Positions 44,306-52,300 of a stretch of 64,000 nt of DNA are shown here, piece by piece. Numbering within the stretch: position 1 is the stretch's first letter; every line of letters begins with the position of its first letter. Source of the stretch: an uncultured Psychroserpens sp. (GTDB lineage Bacteria; Bacteroidota; Bacteroidia; Flavobacteriales; Flavobacteriaceae). Both the position numbers and the translations under genes were made by a program. The stretch lies in assembly GCA_947488655.1 (NCBI GenBank), contig CANKZZ010000005.1, forward strand, positions 310,001 to 374,000, written 5' to 3'. The notes under the pieces were generated by a model. The model was given only the letters and a program-made list of their open reading frames with translations, searched no databases and was not told where the DNA came from.

Positions 44306-45670
44306 ATGGAACAACAAACCTCTTTTACCGATTTAAATTTAAATACACCATTATATAATGCTCTAGGCGATTTAGGTTTTGAGTACCCAACTCCTATCCA
44401 AGCTCAGGCATTTAACATAGTATCATCTGGAAAAGATGTTGTTGGTATTGCGCAAACAGGTACTGGTAAAACGTTTGCTTATATGTTACCTATATTGCGT
44501 CATTTAAAATATTCTAAACAAGATAACCCAAGAATATTAGTGCTTGTACCTACTAGAGAGTTAGTTGTGCAAGTTGTTGATGAGATAGAAAAACTTGCTG
44601 CGTATATTAATGTGAGAGTTTTAGGTGTTTATGGTGGCACAAATATTAACACACAAAAGCAGGCAGTTGCTGCGGGACAAGATATTATTGTGGCTACTCC
44701 AGGTAGACTTTTTGATTTGGCTGTGAGTCATGTATTACAATTAAAATCTATACAAAAACTGGTTATTGATGAGGTTGATGTGATGTTAGATCTAGGTTTT
44801 AGACATCAATTATTAAATATTTTTGACATTTTACCTCCTCGCAGACAAAATATTATGTTCTCTGCAACGATGACTCAAGACGTCGATGATTTAATTGTAG
44901 ATTTTTTTAAAAAACCAGAGAAAGTTACTATTGCTGTTTCTGGAACTCCTTTAGACAATATTGAACAAGAACGCTATGACGTTGCTAATTTTTATACAAA
45001 AGTAAATTTATTAGAGCACCTATTACAGGACAAACAAACGTATAATAAGGTGCTCATTTTTGTGGCTTTTAAACGCATGGCAGATTTGTTGTTTGATCAG
45101 TTAGAAGAGTTATTTCCTGATCAATCATGCGTTATACACTCTAATAAAACTCAAAATTATAGATTACGCAGTATAGAACAATTTAGAGCTGGAGAAAATA
45201 GAATATTGATTGCTACAGATGTTATGGCTCGTGGATTAGACATTGAAAATATTAGCCAAGTAATTAATTTTGACACACCAAAATATGCCGAAAATTATAT
45301 GCATAGAATTGGTAGAACAGGTCGTGCAGAGCAACCTGGTCATGCCATTTCATTTTCTACAGAAAAGGAGCAAGAATCTATTAAAGATATTGAGGCTTAC
45401 ATGAACATGACAATTAACTTGCTTGATTTCCCTGAAGATGTAAAACGTTCTCAAGAATTAATTGAAGAAGAACGACCTCAAATAAGAGAACACAACAACC
45501 CAATTAAACAAAGAGATTTAGACGCTCCTGGACCTGCTTTTCATGAAAAAAAGGACAAAAATAAAAAGGAAAATCTTGGTGGTTCTTACAAATTTAAAAT
45601 TGCTGCAAAATATAAAAAGCCTAAAACAAGAGGCGATAAAAACTACAATAAACGAAACAAGAAAAAGTAA
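44306..45670 (+). CDS. DEAD-box RNA helicase with DEVD motif II (RhlE-like)
   Basis: The 454-aa ATP-dependent RNA helicase has the Q motif near residues 24-32 (FEYPTPIQAQ), motif I AQTGTGKT (49-56), motif Ia PTRELVVQV, motif II D155-E-V-D instead of DEAD, motif III SAT, motif IV-V region ATDVMARGLDI, and motif VI HRIGRTGRAE. The C-terminal tail of about 50 residues is lysine/arginine-rich (KKPKTRGDKNYNKRNKKK), which would bind RNA. Such helicases help ribosome assembly or cold growth. The Ala-to-Val change in motif II is unusual but need not abolish activity. Confidence 0.93.
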   Translation: MEQQTSFTDLNLNTPLYNALGDLGFEYPTPIQAQAFNIVSSGKDVVGIAQTGTGKTFAYMLPILRHLKYSKQDNPRILVLVPTRELVVQVVDEIEKLAAYINVRVLGVYGGTNINTQKQAVAAGQDIIVATPGRLFDLAVSHVLQLKSIQKLVIDEVDVMLDLGFRHQLLNIFDILPPRRQNIMFSATMTQDVDDLIVDFFKKPEKVTIAVSGTPLDNIEQERYDVANFYTKVNLLEHLLQDKQTYNKVLIFVAFKRMADLLFDQLEELFPDQSCVIHSNKTQNYRLRSIEQFRAGENRILIATDVMARGLDIENISQVINFDTPKYAENYMHRIGRTGRAEQPGHAISFSTEKEQESIKDIEAYMNMTINLLDFPEDVKRSQELIEEERPQIREHNNPIKQRDLDAPGPAFHEKKDKNKKENLGGSYKFKIAAKYKKPKTRGDKNYNKRNKKK

Positions 45671-45746
45671 CCTCTACTTATCTTTGAGGCTGAAATATGC
45701 TTAATATCTTTTCTTTAATAATCTTACAAACCTATTATTATAAACA

Positions 45747-46526
45747 ATGAAATATTCTTTTATAGTGCTATTTTTTATTGTGTTTACTACTAATGTAAAT
45801 GCAGAAACACCTCCTGTTTGGGGACAAACTGGTCATCGTGTTGTTGGAGCTATTGCAGACAATTACTTAAATGGCAGTACTAAACGCCAACTCAAAAAAT
45901 TACTTAATAATGAGTCGTTAGCGTTTGTATCTACATTTGCAGATGAAATTAAAGCAGACCCTCGTTTTAATCAGTTTAAAACTTGGCACTATCTTAATAT
46001 GTCTTTAGATGATAATTACGAGACCTCTAAAAAAAATCCAGAAGGCGATATTGTAACTGGAATAGCATATTGTAAAAGTATAATTACAAATAAAAACTCT
46101 ACAGATGATGATAAAGCTTTTTACTTAAGGTTGCTTATACATCTCATTGGAGATTTACATCAACCTATGCACATTGGTCTACTTGAAGATCGTGGAGGAA
46201 ATGATTTTGATGTACAGTGGTATTATAAAGACTCTAACTTACATAGAGTATGGGATACTCAAATGATAGAATCTTACGGTATGAGTTTTTCTGAATTGGC
46301 AGATAACGCAGCATTTTTATCAAAAACAGAGGTGAAAGCTATAAAAAAAGGTACTGTTCTAGATTGGGTTGCCGAAACACACATTTTAACTAACGAGATA
46401 TATGCCTCAGCAAAAAAAGGAGAAAACTTACGTAGTAGATATAGTTATAAATATTTTACAGTTGCAAGGTCTCAAATGCAAAAAGCTGGTATTAGACTGG
46501 CAGCAGTATTAAATGATATTTTATAA
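45747..46526 (+). CDS. Secreted S1/P1-type zinc nuclease
   Basis: The 259-aa protein has a signal peptide (cleavage after residue 19, VNA). It is a S1/P1 nuclease: WGQTGHRVVGAIADNYL at the mature N-terminus (the Trp and His are zinc ligands), FADEIKADPRF, TWHYLNM, LLIHLIGDLHQPMH, EDRGGNDFDVQW, NLHRVWDT. These enzymes degrade single-stranded DNA and RNA outside the cytoplasm with three Zn ions, releasing 5'-nucleotides and phosphate for uptake. Length is typical. It is followed by a bidirectional terminator. Confidence 0.93.
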   Translation: MKYSFIVLFFIVFTTNVNAETPPVWGQTGHRVVGAIADNYLNGSTKRQLKKLLNNESLAFVSTFADEIKADPRFNQFKTWHYLNMSLDDNYETSKKNPEGDIVTGIAYCKSIITNKNSTDDDKAFYLRLLIHLIGDLHQPMHIGLLEDRGGNDFDVQWYYKDSNLHRVWDTQMIESYGMSFSELADNAAFLSKTEVKAIKKGTVLDWVAETHILTNEIYASAKKGENLRSRYSYKYFTVARSQMQKAGIRLAAVLNDIL

Positions 46527-46557
46527 TTAAATACACAATCGTTTTTAGTTTAACAAT

Positions 46558-46598
46558 AAAAAAACCCTCATCAAATCAATGATGAGGGTTTTTTTTTA
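46558..46598. terminator. Bidirectional rho-independent terminator
   Basis: The stem AAAACCCTCATC/GATGAGGGTTTT with an 8-nt loop is flanked by A-rich sequence on the left and nine T on the right. It lies between the convergent S1/P1 nuclease and MscS-like genes and can serve both. Confidence 0.85.
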
Positions 46599-46604
46599 GA
46601 CCTT

Positions 46605-46632
46605 TTACACCAATTAATTATAATTGGTGTAA
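46605..46632. repeat. Perfect 12-bp inverted repeat
   Basis: TTACACCAATTA - ATTA - TAATTGGTGTAA lies between the terminator and the end of the MscS-like gene. There is no T-tract, so it is probably not a terminator itself. It may be an operator, a transcript 3'-end stabiliser or the remains of a repeat element. Confidence 0.55.
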
Positions 46633-46650
46633 CGTATAATTTCTATATTA

Positions 46651-47478
46651 TTAGTCTACGACTTTAATATGGTTTTCTACAATATCTTTAACTGGCACAA
46701 TAACTTTACCTTCTATACCTTTTAATACAACAGAAATGTTGTTTATAGAATCTATTTCGTAAACTTTACCTTCAAATTCTATTTTTTTACCTACTTCAAA
46801 CGTTTTTCTGGTGTAAAATGTTTTTAGTAAATCTCCTACTACTTCTCTCGCTCCTAAGCCAAAAGCCAATGAAAAAGCTAATAAAAAGGCAGCTAAAATC
46901 ATTGTTAAATTACTCGTAATAATCTCTGTATTAATACCTGCTTGATTTAAAGCTGTTATAGAAATAAAGGTTAGCAATAGAAAAAACACCAATTGACTTA
47001 GCATTTTGCCTCCAGAGAGATCCATAGAATCGAATAATGATAATAATCCTTTTTTAACAAAATTCGCAAATAATAATCCAATCATAAAAATGACCAGAGC
47101 TACTAATAATTTTGGTAAGTAACTTAAGAAATCACCAATCTTTTCTGATAACATTGCGAGTCCCAAAACATCTGCAATAACAATTATTACCATTATATAA
47201 ATGATAAACTTCACAAATTTTGTGACAACATTAATAGTATTAAAATTAAGCTGTTTGCCTTCTACAATCTCAATCTCATTAATTTTATCGTCTAATCTAT
47301 TAACCTGAGCTAGTTTAAGAGCTTTTTTAATGATTCTTGTTACAATTTTCACAACTAGCCAACCAATAACAAGAATTACAATAGCTATAACTATGTTAAT
47401 GGCTATATTAATTACTTCTGGCCACATGCTAGAAAGCGAATTCATAATTGCGTCTTTATATTCTGATAGTTTGTCCAT
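46651..47478 (-). CDS. Mechanosensitive channel-like protein (MscS / TM-helix-repeat type)
   Basis: The 275-aa inner-membrane protein has four predicted helices grouped around TM-helix repeats (IVIAIVILVIGWLVVKI at 29-45; LVALVIFMIGLLFANFV). These are followed by the glycine/alanine-rich pore-like helix LAAFLLAFSLAFGLGAREVVGDLL and a short beta domain (VGKKIEFEGKVYEIDSINNI). This matches the conserved TM-helix family of small mechanosensitive-like channels, which lack the large MscS C-terminal cage. It lies 34 nt downstream of the 58-aa gene and ECF sigma factor gene on the same strand, so expression is probably linked to that sigma unit. Confidence 0.85.
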   Translation of the reverse strand: MDKLSEYKDAIMNSLSSMWPEVINIAINIVIAIVILVIGWLVVKIVTRIIKKALKLAQVNRLDDKINEIEIVEGKQLNFNTINVVTKFVKFIIYIMVIIVIADVLGLAMLSEKIGDFLSYLPKLLVALVIFMIGLLFANFVKKGLLSLFDSMDLSGGKMLSQLVFFLLLTFISITALNQAGINTEIITSNLTMILAAFLLAFSLAFGLGAREVVGDLLKTFYTRKTFEVGKKIEFEGKVYEIDSINNISVVLKGIEGKVIVPVKDIVENHIKVVD

Positions 47479-47512
47479 GATTAATTATTATTTATTTAAT
47501 AGCTTATTTTGA

Positions 47513-47689
47513 TTATTTTTTATCTCTCTTACTCATTACTGTTTCAATAACATCTCCTAGATTATACGAGAACAGCTCAGCCAACTCCATAATGAGTTTA
47601 GCTATGGCGATATCGTTCATAACTTTAGACTTCAGTTCTGGAGGAACCGATTTCAATGGCTGATCTATATTTTTAAAAGGATTTTCCAT
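47513..47689 (-). CDS. 58-aa protein translationally coupled to the ECF sigma factor gene
   Basis: A short gene begins at ATG 47689 and shares its first base with the sigma factor stop codon (TAATG on the minus strand), an arrangement that couples translation. The 58-residue product starts MENPFKNIDQPLKSVPPELK, continues through KSKVMNDIAIAKLIMELAELF, and ends in lysine-rich SKRDKK. It is cytoplasmic and mostly helical with no membrane segment. Small proteins of this kind, with a VPPxLKxKVMxD pattern, follow ECF sigma genes in other flavobacteria in my recollection. A sigma-binding or anti-sigma role is an inference. It precedes the MscS-like gene by 34 nt. Confidence 0.75.
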   Translation of the reverse strand: MENPFKNIDQPLKSVPPELKSKVMNDIAIAKLIMELAELFSYNLGDVIETVMSKRDKK

Positions 47690-48264
47690 TAGTTAAGATT
47701 ATTATCATAAACAGTTAATAATTTAGCTTTAGCACGTTTTATTCTCATTTTTACTGCACTTTCCCCAACACCTAAAACGCTTTCTATTTCTTTAATAGAA
47801 AGATTATCTTGATATTTTAGCAAGAGTATCATTTTATCATTTGGTGATACTTGCTCTAAAGCTATTTTGAGTTTATCAACTCTCATGTCATTAAAATCTG
47901 ATGAGTCATCTTCTTCTTCAGATATGTTTTCTATATCTGCATAATCTACAGATTGCTTTTCAAACTTTTTAGCGGTACTTCTTGTCACATAATTAACACA
48001 ATGGTTGTATGTAAATGCATATAACCATGTAGAAAATTTAGACTTACCTTTAAAACTTGCTAGCTTAACAAAAAGCTTTAAAAACACATCTTGAGTTAAA
48101 TCTTTAGCCTCATCTCCATCTTTTGCAAAACCATAACATTTATTGTACACTAAAGTCGCAAATCGATCATACAATACTTCAAAAAGCATAGTATCATTTG
48201 TCTTAACAATAGCTTGTACCAGATCCTCATCTGATAGTTTCATAATGTCTTTAGAGGGTTGCAA
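47689..48264 (-). CDS. ECF-type RNA polymerase sigma factor
   Basis: The 191-aa sigma-70 family protein has region 2 (LYDRFATLVYNKCYGFAKD, then LTQDVFLKLFVKLASFKG and FSTWLYAFTYNHCVNYV) and region 4 (SPNDKMILLLKYQDNLSIKE, ESVLGVGESAVKMRIKRAKA). An acidic linker EDDSSD joins them. It directs a stress-type regulon that cannot be named from sequence. No transmembrane anti-sigma factor is adjacent. Instead a coupled 58-aa gene and an MscS-like channel gene follow on the same strand. Confidence 0.93.
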   Translation of the reverse strand: MQPSKDIMKLSDEDLVQAIVKTNDTMLFEVLYDRFATLVYNKCYGFAKDGDEAKDLTQDVFLKLFVKLASFKGKSKFSTWLYAFTYNHCVNYVTRSTAKKFEKQSVDYADIENISEEEDDSSDFNDMRVDKLKIALEQVSPNDKMILLLKYQDNLSIKEIESVLGVGESAVKMRIKRAKAKLLTVYDNNLN

Positions 48265-48386
48265 AAAATATATTTGATTTTAATAGTTAGTATTAAGACA
48301 CTCCTATTATAAACAAGTCACATTTCATTTGACTCGAATGTTAAAATTATGAAATTAAACAATTAATTGCATTAAAAATTTGACAT

Positions 48387-48413
48387 AAAAAAAGCGAACT
48401 TATGAAGTTCGCT
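48387..48413 (-). terminator. Rho-independent terminator after the TolQ/MotA-like gene
   Basis: On the minus strand AGCGAACTT-CAT-AAGTTCGCT is followed by seven T, 20 nt past the stop of the proton-channel-like gene. It separates that gene from the sigma factor unit downstream. Confidence 0.85.
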
Positions 48414-48433
48414 CTTAAACATTTAATTATTAT

Positions 48434-48856
48434 TTATTTGGCCATATCCTTTGGCGATATTAAAAGCCTTAATACCATAATGCCTATTCTAGAAATTACA
48501 AACGTAAAGAGACCAAAAGTTGCTGTTAGTAATGAGATTTTGAGTCCGCCAGCAAAAACTTCAGGGTTAGGATTTCCCATAGCTTCTATAGAATCAAATG
48601 CAGAAATTAGCCCAATCACCGAGGCTAGAAAACCCATAGTTAATCCAAGCAAACTGGCATCTGATGCTAATTGAAGCATTTTTTTTGACACTGCAGATGA
48701 TTTTTTTAAACTTATAAAACCCTTTACTATAAAAAATAAAGCAGCTAATAAGCATAATAAAATCAAGGTCATAAATAAGGAGCCTCCATCTGTAAAGAGA
48801 TTAGCTGCAATAGTTTGGGTGTATAAACCTTTAAATGTAATTGTTAGTGTGTTCAT
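48434..48856 (-). CDS. MotA/TolQ/ExbB-like membrane protein
   Basis: The 140-aa inner-membrane protein has three helices: LFMTLILLCLLAALFFIV (27-44), a central LLGLTMGFLASVIGLISAFDSIEAMG (69-94), and LLTATFGLFTFVISRIGIMV. The GxxxSVIGL and ATxGL patterns are those of MotA/TolQ/ExbB proton channels, but it is about half the usual length and has no ExbD/TolR/MotB partner nearby. It has its own terminator and is divergent from the LytS-type kinase gene with a 214-nt gap in which I see no clear element. Confidence 0.85.
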   Translation of the reverse strand: MNTLTITFKGLYTQTIAANLFTDGGSLFMTLILLCLLAALFFIVKGFISLKKSSAVSKKMLQLASDASLLGLTMGFLASVIGLISAFDSIEAMGNPNPEVFAGGLKISLLTATFGLFTFVISRIGIMVLRLLISPKDMAK

Positions 48857-49070
48857 AGTTTTTAAATTTAGTTTAATTTTTAATTAATGATAACATCCTG
48901 TTGTTTTTTTGATTGTGATTTCAAATCTATAAACATCATTTCATGTTTTGTAACTAATGCGACCAACAACCATTTTTCTATTGGATTTAACCGCAATGTC
49001 AAAACGCTTGCTAAATTGGTAGTTCGTCTTAATTTAAATCTATTGAGTATAAAATTATAGTATTATTGTA

Positions 49071-50147
49071 TTGTTAAACGCATTTATGTTTACTAAACAA
49101 TTTATTTTTAAAAAAACAGGTCAAGTACTTCTACACCTCATCTTTTGGGTTTGTGTATTGTTTTTTTACACCTATTTTTTTGGTGTGAGCAGCTCAAATT
49201 ACAATGACACGTTAAAGTTTTCTTTATTTTTAATGCCTATCACAATATCTACCACATACGTTTCTACTTATAAATTAATACCAGAATATTTAATTACAAA
49301 ACGGTATATACGTTTTGGTGTTTACACGCTTTTCACATTAATTATCTCGTTGTATTTACTCATGGTTTCTATATATTTTAGTTTTATATATATATCAAAT
49401 TTTGAGTATGCAAATATGAATCCTGCTACCAAGAATATTGTTTTTATTAGTACTGCAGTTTATTTGGTTGTCGTTATAGTGAGCGCTTTTAAATTGTTGA
49501 AACTTAATTTAAAACAGGCATCAAAAACAAAAGCTCTAGAAACCAAAATTTTAAATACTCAACTTAAATTAAAGGAGCAAGAGCTTAACTATTTAAAAAT
49601 GCAAATTCATCCGCATTTTTTGTTTAATACTTTAAATACGATGTATGGTTTGGCTTTAAAAAAGGCAGAGCAAACGCCTGATATGATTTTAAAACTGTCT
49701 AATTTATTAGATTACTTACTGTATCAGACTGAAAAACCTATCGTTCCCATTTCCGAAGAAATTGAACATATTAAAGATTATATCGCTTTAGAAAAAATGC
49801 GTTTTAATGATACGCTAGCTATTAATATGATTGTTAATTTAGAATCAAAAAATCTAACTATTGCTCCAATGTTACTGCTTCCGTTTATAGAAAATAGTTT
49901 TAAGCATGGTAGTATTACAAATGGAATTTTAAATATTGACATTGAATTAACAGCAGGTTTGGATCAGGTTCATTTCCGTATAAAAAATTCTAAGTCTCAA
50001 AGTAAATCTTCTCAAAATGGTATTGGATTAGAAAATATTAAAAAGAGACTAGAATTATTATATCCTAAAAAGCATGACATAACAATACATAATGATGGTG
50101 ATACTTTTGAGGTAGATTTGCATTTAAACATAGTAAGCAATGATTAA
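49071..50147 (+). CDS. LytS-like sensor histidine kinase (His_kinase family)
   Basis: The 358-aa sensor has four membrane helices (residues 18-37, 50-66, 82-108, 122-140), a coiled-coil linker, and the His_kinase phosphoacceptor motif MQIHPHFLFNTLNTMYG (H182). A HATPase domain follows with PMLLLPFIENSFKHGS and NGIGLENIKKRLELLYP. A second ATG at 49086 (MFTKQFIF) is an equally plausible start. It overlaps the LytTR regulator gene by 8 nt, so this is a complete two-component pair. The signal is unknown. One TTCCGAAG word (49751) is read as S-E-E. Confidence 0.92.
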   Translation: MLNAFMFTKQFIFKKTGQVLLHLIFWVCVLFFYTYFFGVSSSNYNDTLKFSLFLMPITISTTYVSTYKLIPEYLITKRYIRFGVYTLFTLIISLYLLMVSIYFSFIYISNFEYANMNPATKNIVFISTAVYLVVVIVSAFKLLKLNLKQASKTKALETKILNTQLKLKEQELNYLKMQIHPHFLFNTLNTMYGLALKKAEQTPDMILKLSNLLDYLLYQTEKPIVPISEEIEHIKDYIALEKMRFNDTLAINMIVNLESKNLTIAPMLLLPFIENSFKHGSITNGILNIDIELTAGLDQVHFRIKNSKSQSKSSQNGIGLENIKKRLELLYPKKHDITIHNDGDTFEVDLHLNIVSND

Positions 50148-50856
50148 TACTCACATGATTTCTTGTTTGATTGTTGATGATGAATCTATTGCGAGAGAAA
50201 TCATTGCAACGCATTTATCAAAGATTAAAAACATTAACGTAGTTGGGAGTTGCAGCAATGCATTAGAGGCGTTTAACCATATTAGTAATCAACAAATTGA
50301 TCTCGTGTTTTTGGATATAAATATGCCTGAAATTTCGGGAATTTCATTTGCCAAATCTATTAATTCTAATATTAAAGTAATTTTCACAACTGCATACAGA
50401 GATTACGCTGTAGAGGGTTTTGAGCTTAAAGCGGTTGATTATTTATTAAAACCCATATCTTTTAAAAGGTTAGAGCAAGCTTTACAAACTTATTTTGATA
50501 TCTACGGAAATATTACAGACACAAAACCGTCTACTTTTGAAGTAACAGACTTTATGTTTGTAAGGTCTGAGCGTAAAATGATTAAGATTGATTATAGCTC
50601 AATTTATTATATAGAAAGTTATAGTGATTACTTAAAAATACACTTAGACAACCAAACAATTGTTACCAGAGAAACCATTAGTGCCATTGAAGCAAAGCTA
50701 CCAAAGCACTTATTTATAAGGATTCATCGCTCTTACATTATTTCAATTCATTTTATTCAATCCTTTACTAATGAATATATTACTGTACACAACAAAGCAT
50801 TACCCATTAGCAGGTCTTACAAGAAAGAAGTTTTAAAGCAACTTGAAAAATTTTAA
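50140..50856 (+). CDS. LytTR-family response regulator
   Basis: The 238-aa regulator has a receiver domain with acidic pocket D13-D14 and phosphoacceptor D59 (VFLDINMPEISG), a FTTAYRDYAVEGF switch region, and a C-terminal LytTR DNA-binding domain (DFMFVRSERKMIKIDYSSIYYI; PKHLFIRIHRSYII). ATG 50155 (MISCLIVDD) may be the true start, since LIVDD is where the fold begins. Its partner kinase overlaps upstream. LytTR regulators often control envelope or exopolysaccharide genes; targets are not evident, though the downstream GYF-type gene is 71 nt away on the same strand. Confidence 0.93.
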   Translation: MINTHMISCLIVDDESIAREIIATHLSKIKNINVVGSCSNALEAFNHISNQQIDLVFLDINMPEISGISFAKSINSNIKVIFTTAYRDYAVEGFELKAVDYLLKPISFKRLEQALQTYFDIYGNITDTKPSTFEVTDFMFVRSERKMIKIDYSSIYYIESYSDYLKIHLDNQTIVTRETISAIEAKLPKHLFIRIHRSYIISIHFIQSFTNEYITVHNKALPISRSYKKEVLKQLEKF

Positions 50857-50927
50857 AGTCTTATTCAATAAATGCTTAATTTAGACGTTGCTTTATTAAT
50901 TACCATTACTTTAAAGTCTGCTTATTA

Positions 50928-51518
50928 ATGAAAGAATACCTACACAACGCAATCCCTAATTTAAAACCTTTTAATCATTCGCTTCATTATGAAGACTTGT
51001 TTATTAATAAAACGTGGGTTTTGGTTAACGGTATTTCTAAGAAAAAATCAACATACAGGTTTAAAGACGATAATATTCTTGAAATTTCTAGAAAAGATCA
51101 CACCATAGAGACGTCATGGACGATAGATATACAAAACGTTTTTTCTATTGAAACCGAAGATGGTCTCATTACTGTTAAAGTCTATTTTAAAGATGATGAT
51201 GTTTTAGTACTTAACCATCAAAACAAAAAAGAATTTGCGCTTTTTATTAATACAACAAATTATACTGATGATTTAGAAAACGTTGAAGATATACAACGCT
51301 TTTTGCGAGAAAAGTATAAGAAAAAAGTCACCAATTTAATATACGATCACGAGTTTTACTACATAGAAAAATCTAGAGAATTTGGACCTTTTACAGTAGA
51401 AGAGTTATCTCAAAAAGTTAAAAAAGAACAAATAAGTATGTATTGTTTTGTTAGAGATGTTAACGAATATGATTATAGCAATCGTTTAAGAATTTATGAT
51501 TTAATTAAAGAGTTATAA
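50928..51518 (+). CDS. Hypothetical protein with C-terminal GYF_2-like domain
   Basis: The 196-aa soluble protein has an N-terminal two-thirds that is beta-rich with repeated short strands (TYRFKDDNILEISRKDHTIE; DGLITVKVYFKDDDVLVL). The C-terminal part contains FYYIEKSREFGPFTVEELSQ (from about residue 145), the pattern of GYF_2 domains that bind proline-rich or membrane-linked partners. No catalytic motif is visible. It follows the LytTR regulator by 71 nt on the same strand and may belong to its operon or regulon. It converges with the DUF6090 array, 4 nt apart. Confidence 0.75.
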   Translation: MKEYLHNAIPNLKPFNHSLHYEDLFINKTWVLVNGISKKKSTYRFKDDNILEISRKDHTIETSWTIDIQNVFSIETEDGLITVKVYFKDDDVLVLNHQNKKEFALFINTTNYTDDLENVEDIQRFLREKYKKKVTNLIYDHEFYYIEKSREFGPFTVEELSQKVKKEQISMYCFVRDVNEYDYSNRLRIYDLIKEL

Positions 51519-51522
51519 TCTG

Positions 51523-52296
51523 TTATTCTTTTAGTTCTTTGTCAATTAAGCCTATAATTTCTGTAGTTAATCTTAATAAACCATATTTAATCCATATTTC
51601 ATCAGATGTACTAAAATAGTATATTTGATGTAATTTCGAATAGGTTTTAGCAGACTTTACTATACGCTCTAACTCTTCATTATTGTTTATAAAATCTGGA
51701 TGCATAACTATAGGTTTTTGTACGTAGTATTTGTTAGGAAATTCTGGAAAAGCATTGAGACTAAGATATAACTCTGTAACTTCATCATTTGTATCTACTG
51801 TGATTTTATCTAAATTTTCTCTCATTTTCTTTCTAGATATTGTATAATCGTTTAGTAGGGATAATTTTTGTTTTAGGCTGTCACTTAACATCTCAAATTT
51901 ACCAGCAGAAATGGCCTCATCCAGAACCGAGTTTAACATTGATAATGTTATTGGATAAACTATTTTTGAAGCGTAAAGCTTAACACTATCGCTTGGTAGT
52001 TCTATAGCACCTGCAGAATAATTAATGAGCCTATTAAATTGCGCATTGTTTTTGTGCAAGCCAACCAAATGATTCTCTAATGCATTTTTATTAATTAGAA
52101 ATTCTTGTTTTAAAGCAAACATTAATTTTTGTTTGTCATTTTCTAATTTACGGTTTTCGTTCCAGTTATTAATCTGCAATGCAATTAAAATCCCAATAAC
52201 CACAAGGACGATTTCACCAATTGCATATTTAAAATATTTAGTTGTTTTTCCTTCAAAAATGTAACGTTGCCTTATATGTCTAAAAAATTTAATCAT
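51523..52296 (-). CDS. DUF6090 family membrane protein, paralogue 3
   Basis: The 257-aa protein is third in a tandem of three. The N-terminus MIKFFRHIRQRYIFEGKTTK is followed by the conserved anchor YAIGEIVLVVIGILIALQIN (residues 26-45) and NWNENRK, the DUF6090 hallmark. After that the protein is helical and diverges strongly from its neighbours. No function is known for DUF6090; topology suggests one membrane helix with a periplasmic or cytoplasmic coiled coil. Its start overlaps the stop of paralogue 2 by 4 nt (ATGA). Its first 120 nt are about 96% identical to those of paralogue 2. Confidence 0.88.
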   Translation of the reverse strand: MIKFFRHIRQRYIFEGKTTKYFKYAIGEIVLVVIGILIALQINNWNENRKLENDKQKLMFALKQEFLINKNALENHLVGLHKNNAQFNRLINYSAGAIELPSDSVKLYASKIVYPITLSMLNSVLDEAISAGKFEMLSDSLKQKLSLLNDYTISRKKMRENLDKITVDTNDEVTELYLSLNAFPEFPNKYYVQKPIVMHPDFINNNEELERIVKSAKTYSKLHQIYYFSTSDEIWIKYGLLRLTTEIIGLIDKELKE

Positions 52297-52300
52297 TTTT
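52181..52300. repeat. Direct repeat copy 1 (5' part of DUF6090 paralogue 3)
   Basis: This stretch matches 52891-53010 in the same orientation, offset 710 nt, with five mismatches in 120 nt by eye. It covers the membrane-anchor coding part and the ATG. Two of the mismatches turn the TTCCGAAG word of the other copy into a non-match. Confidence 0.85.
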
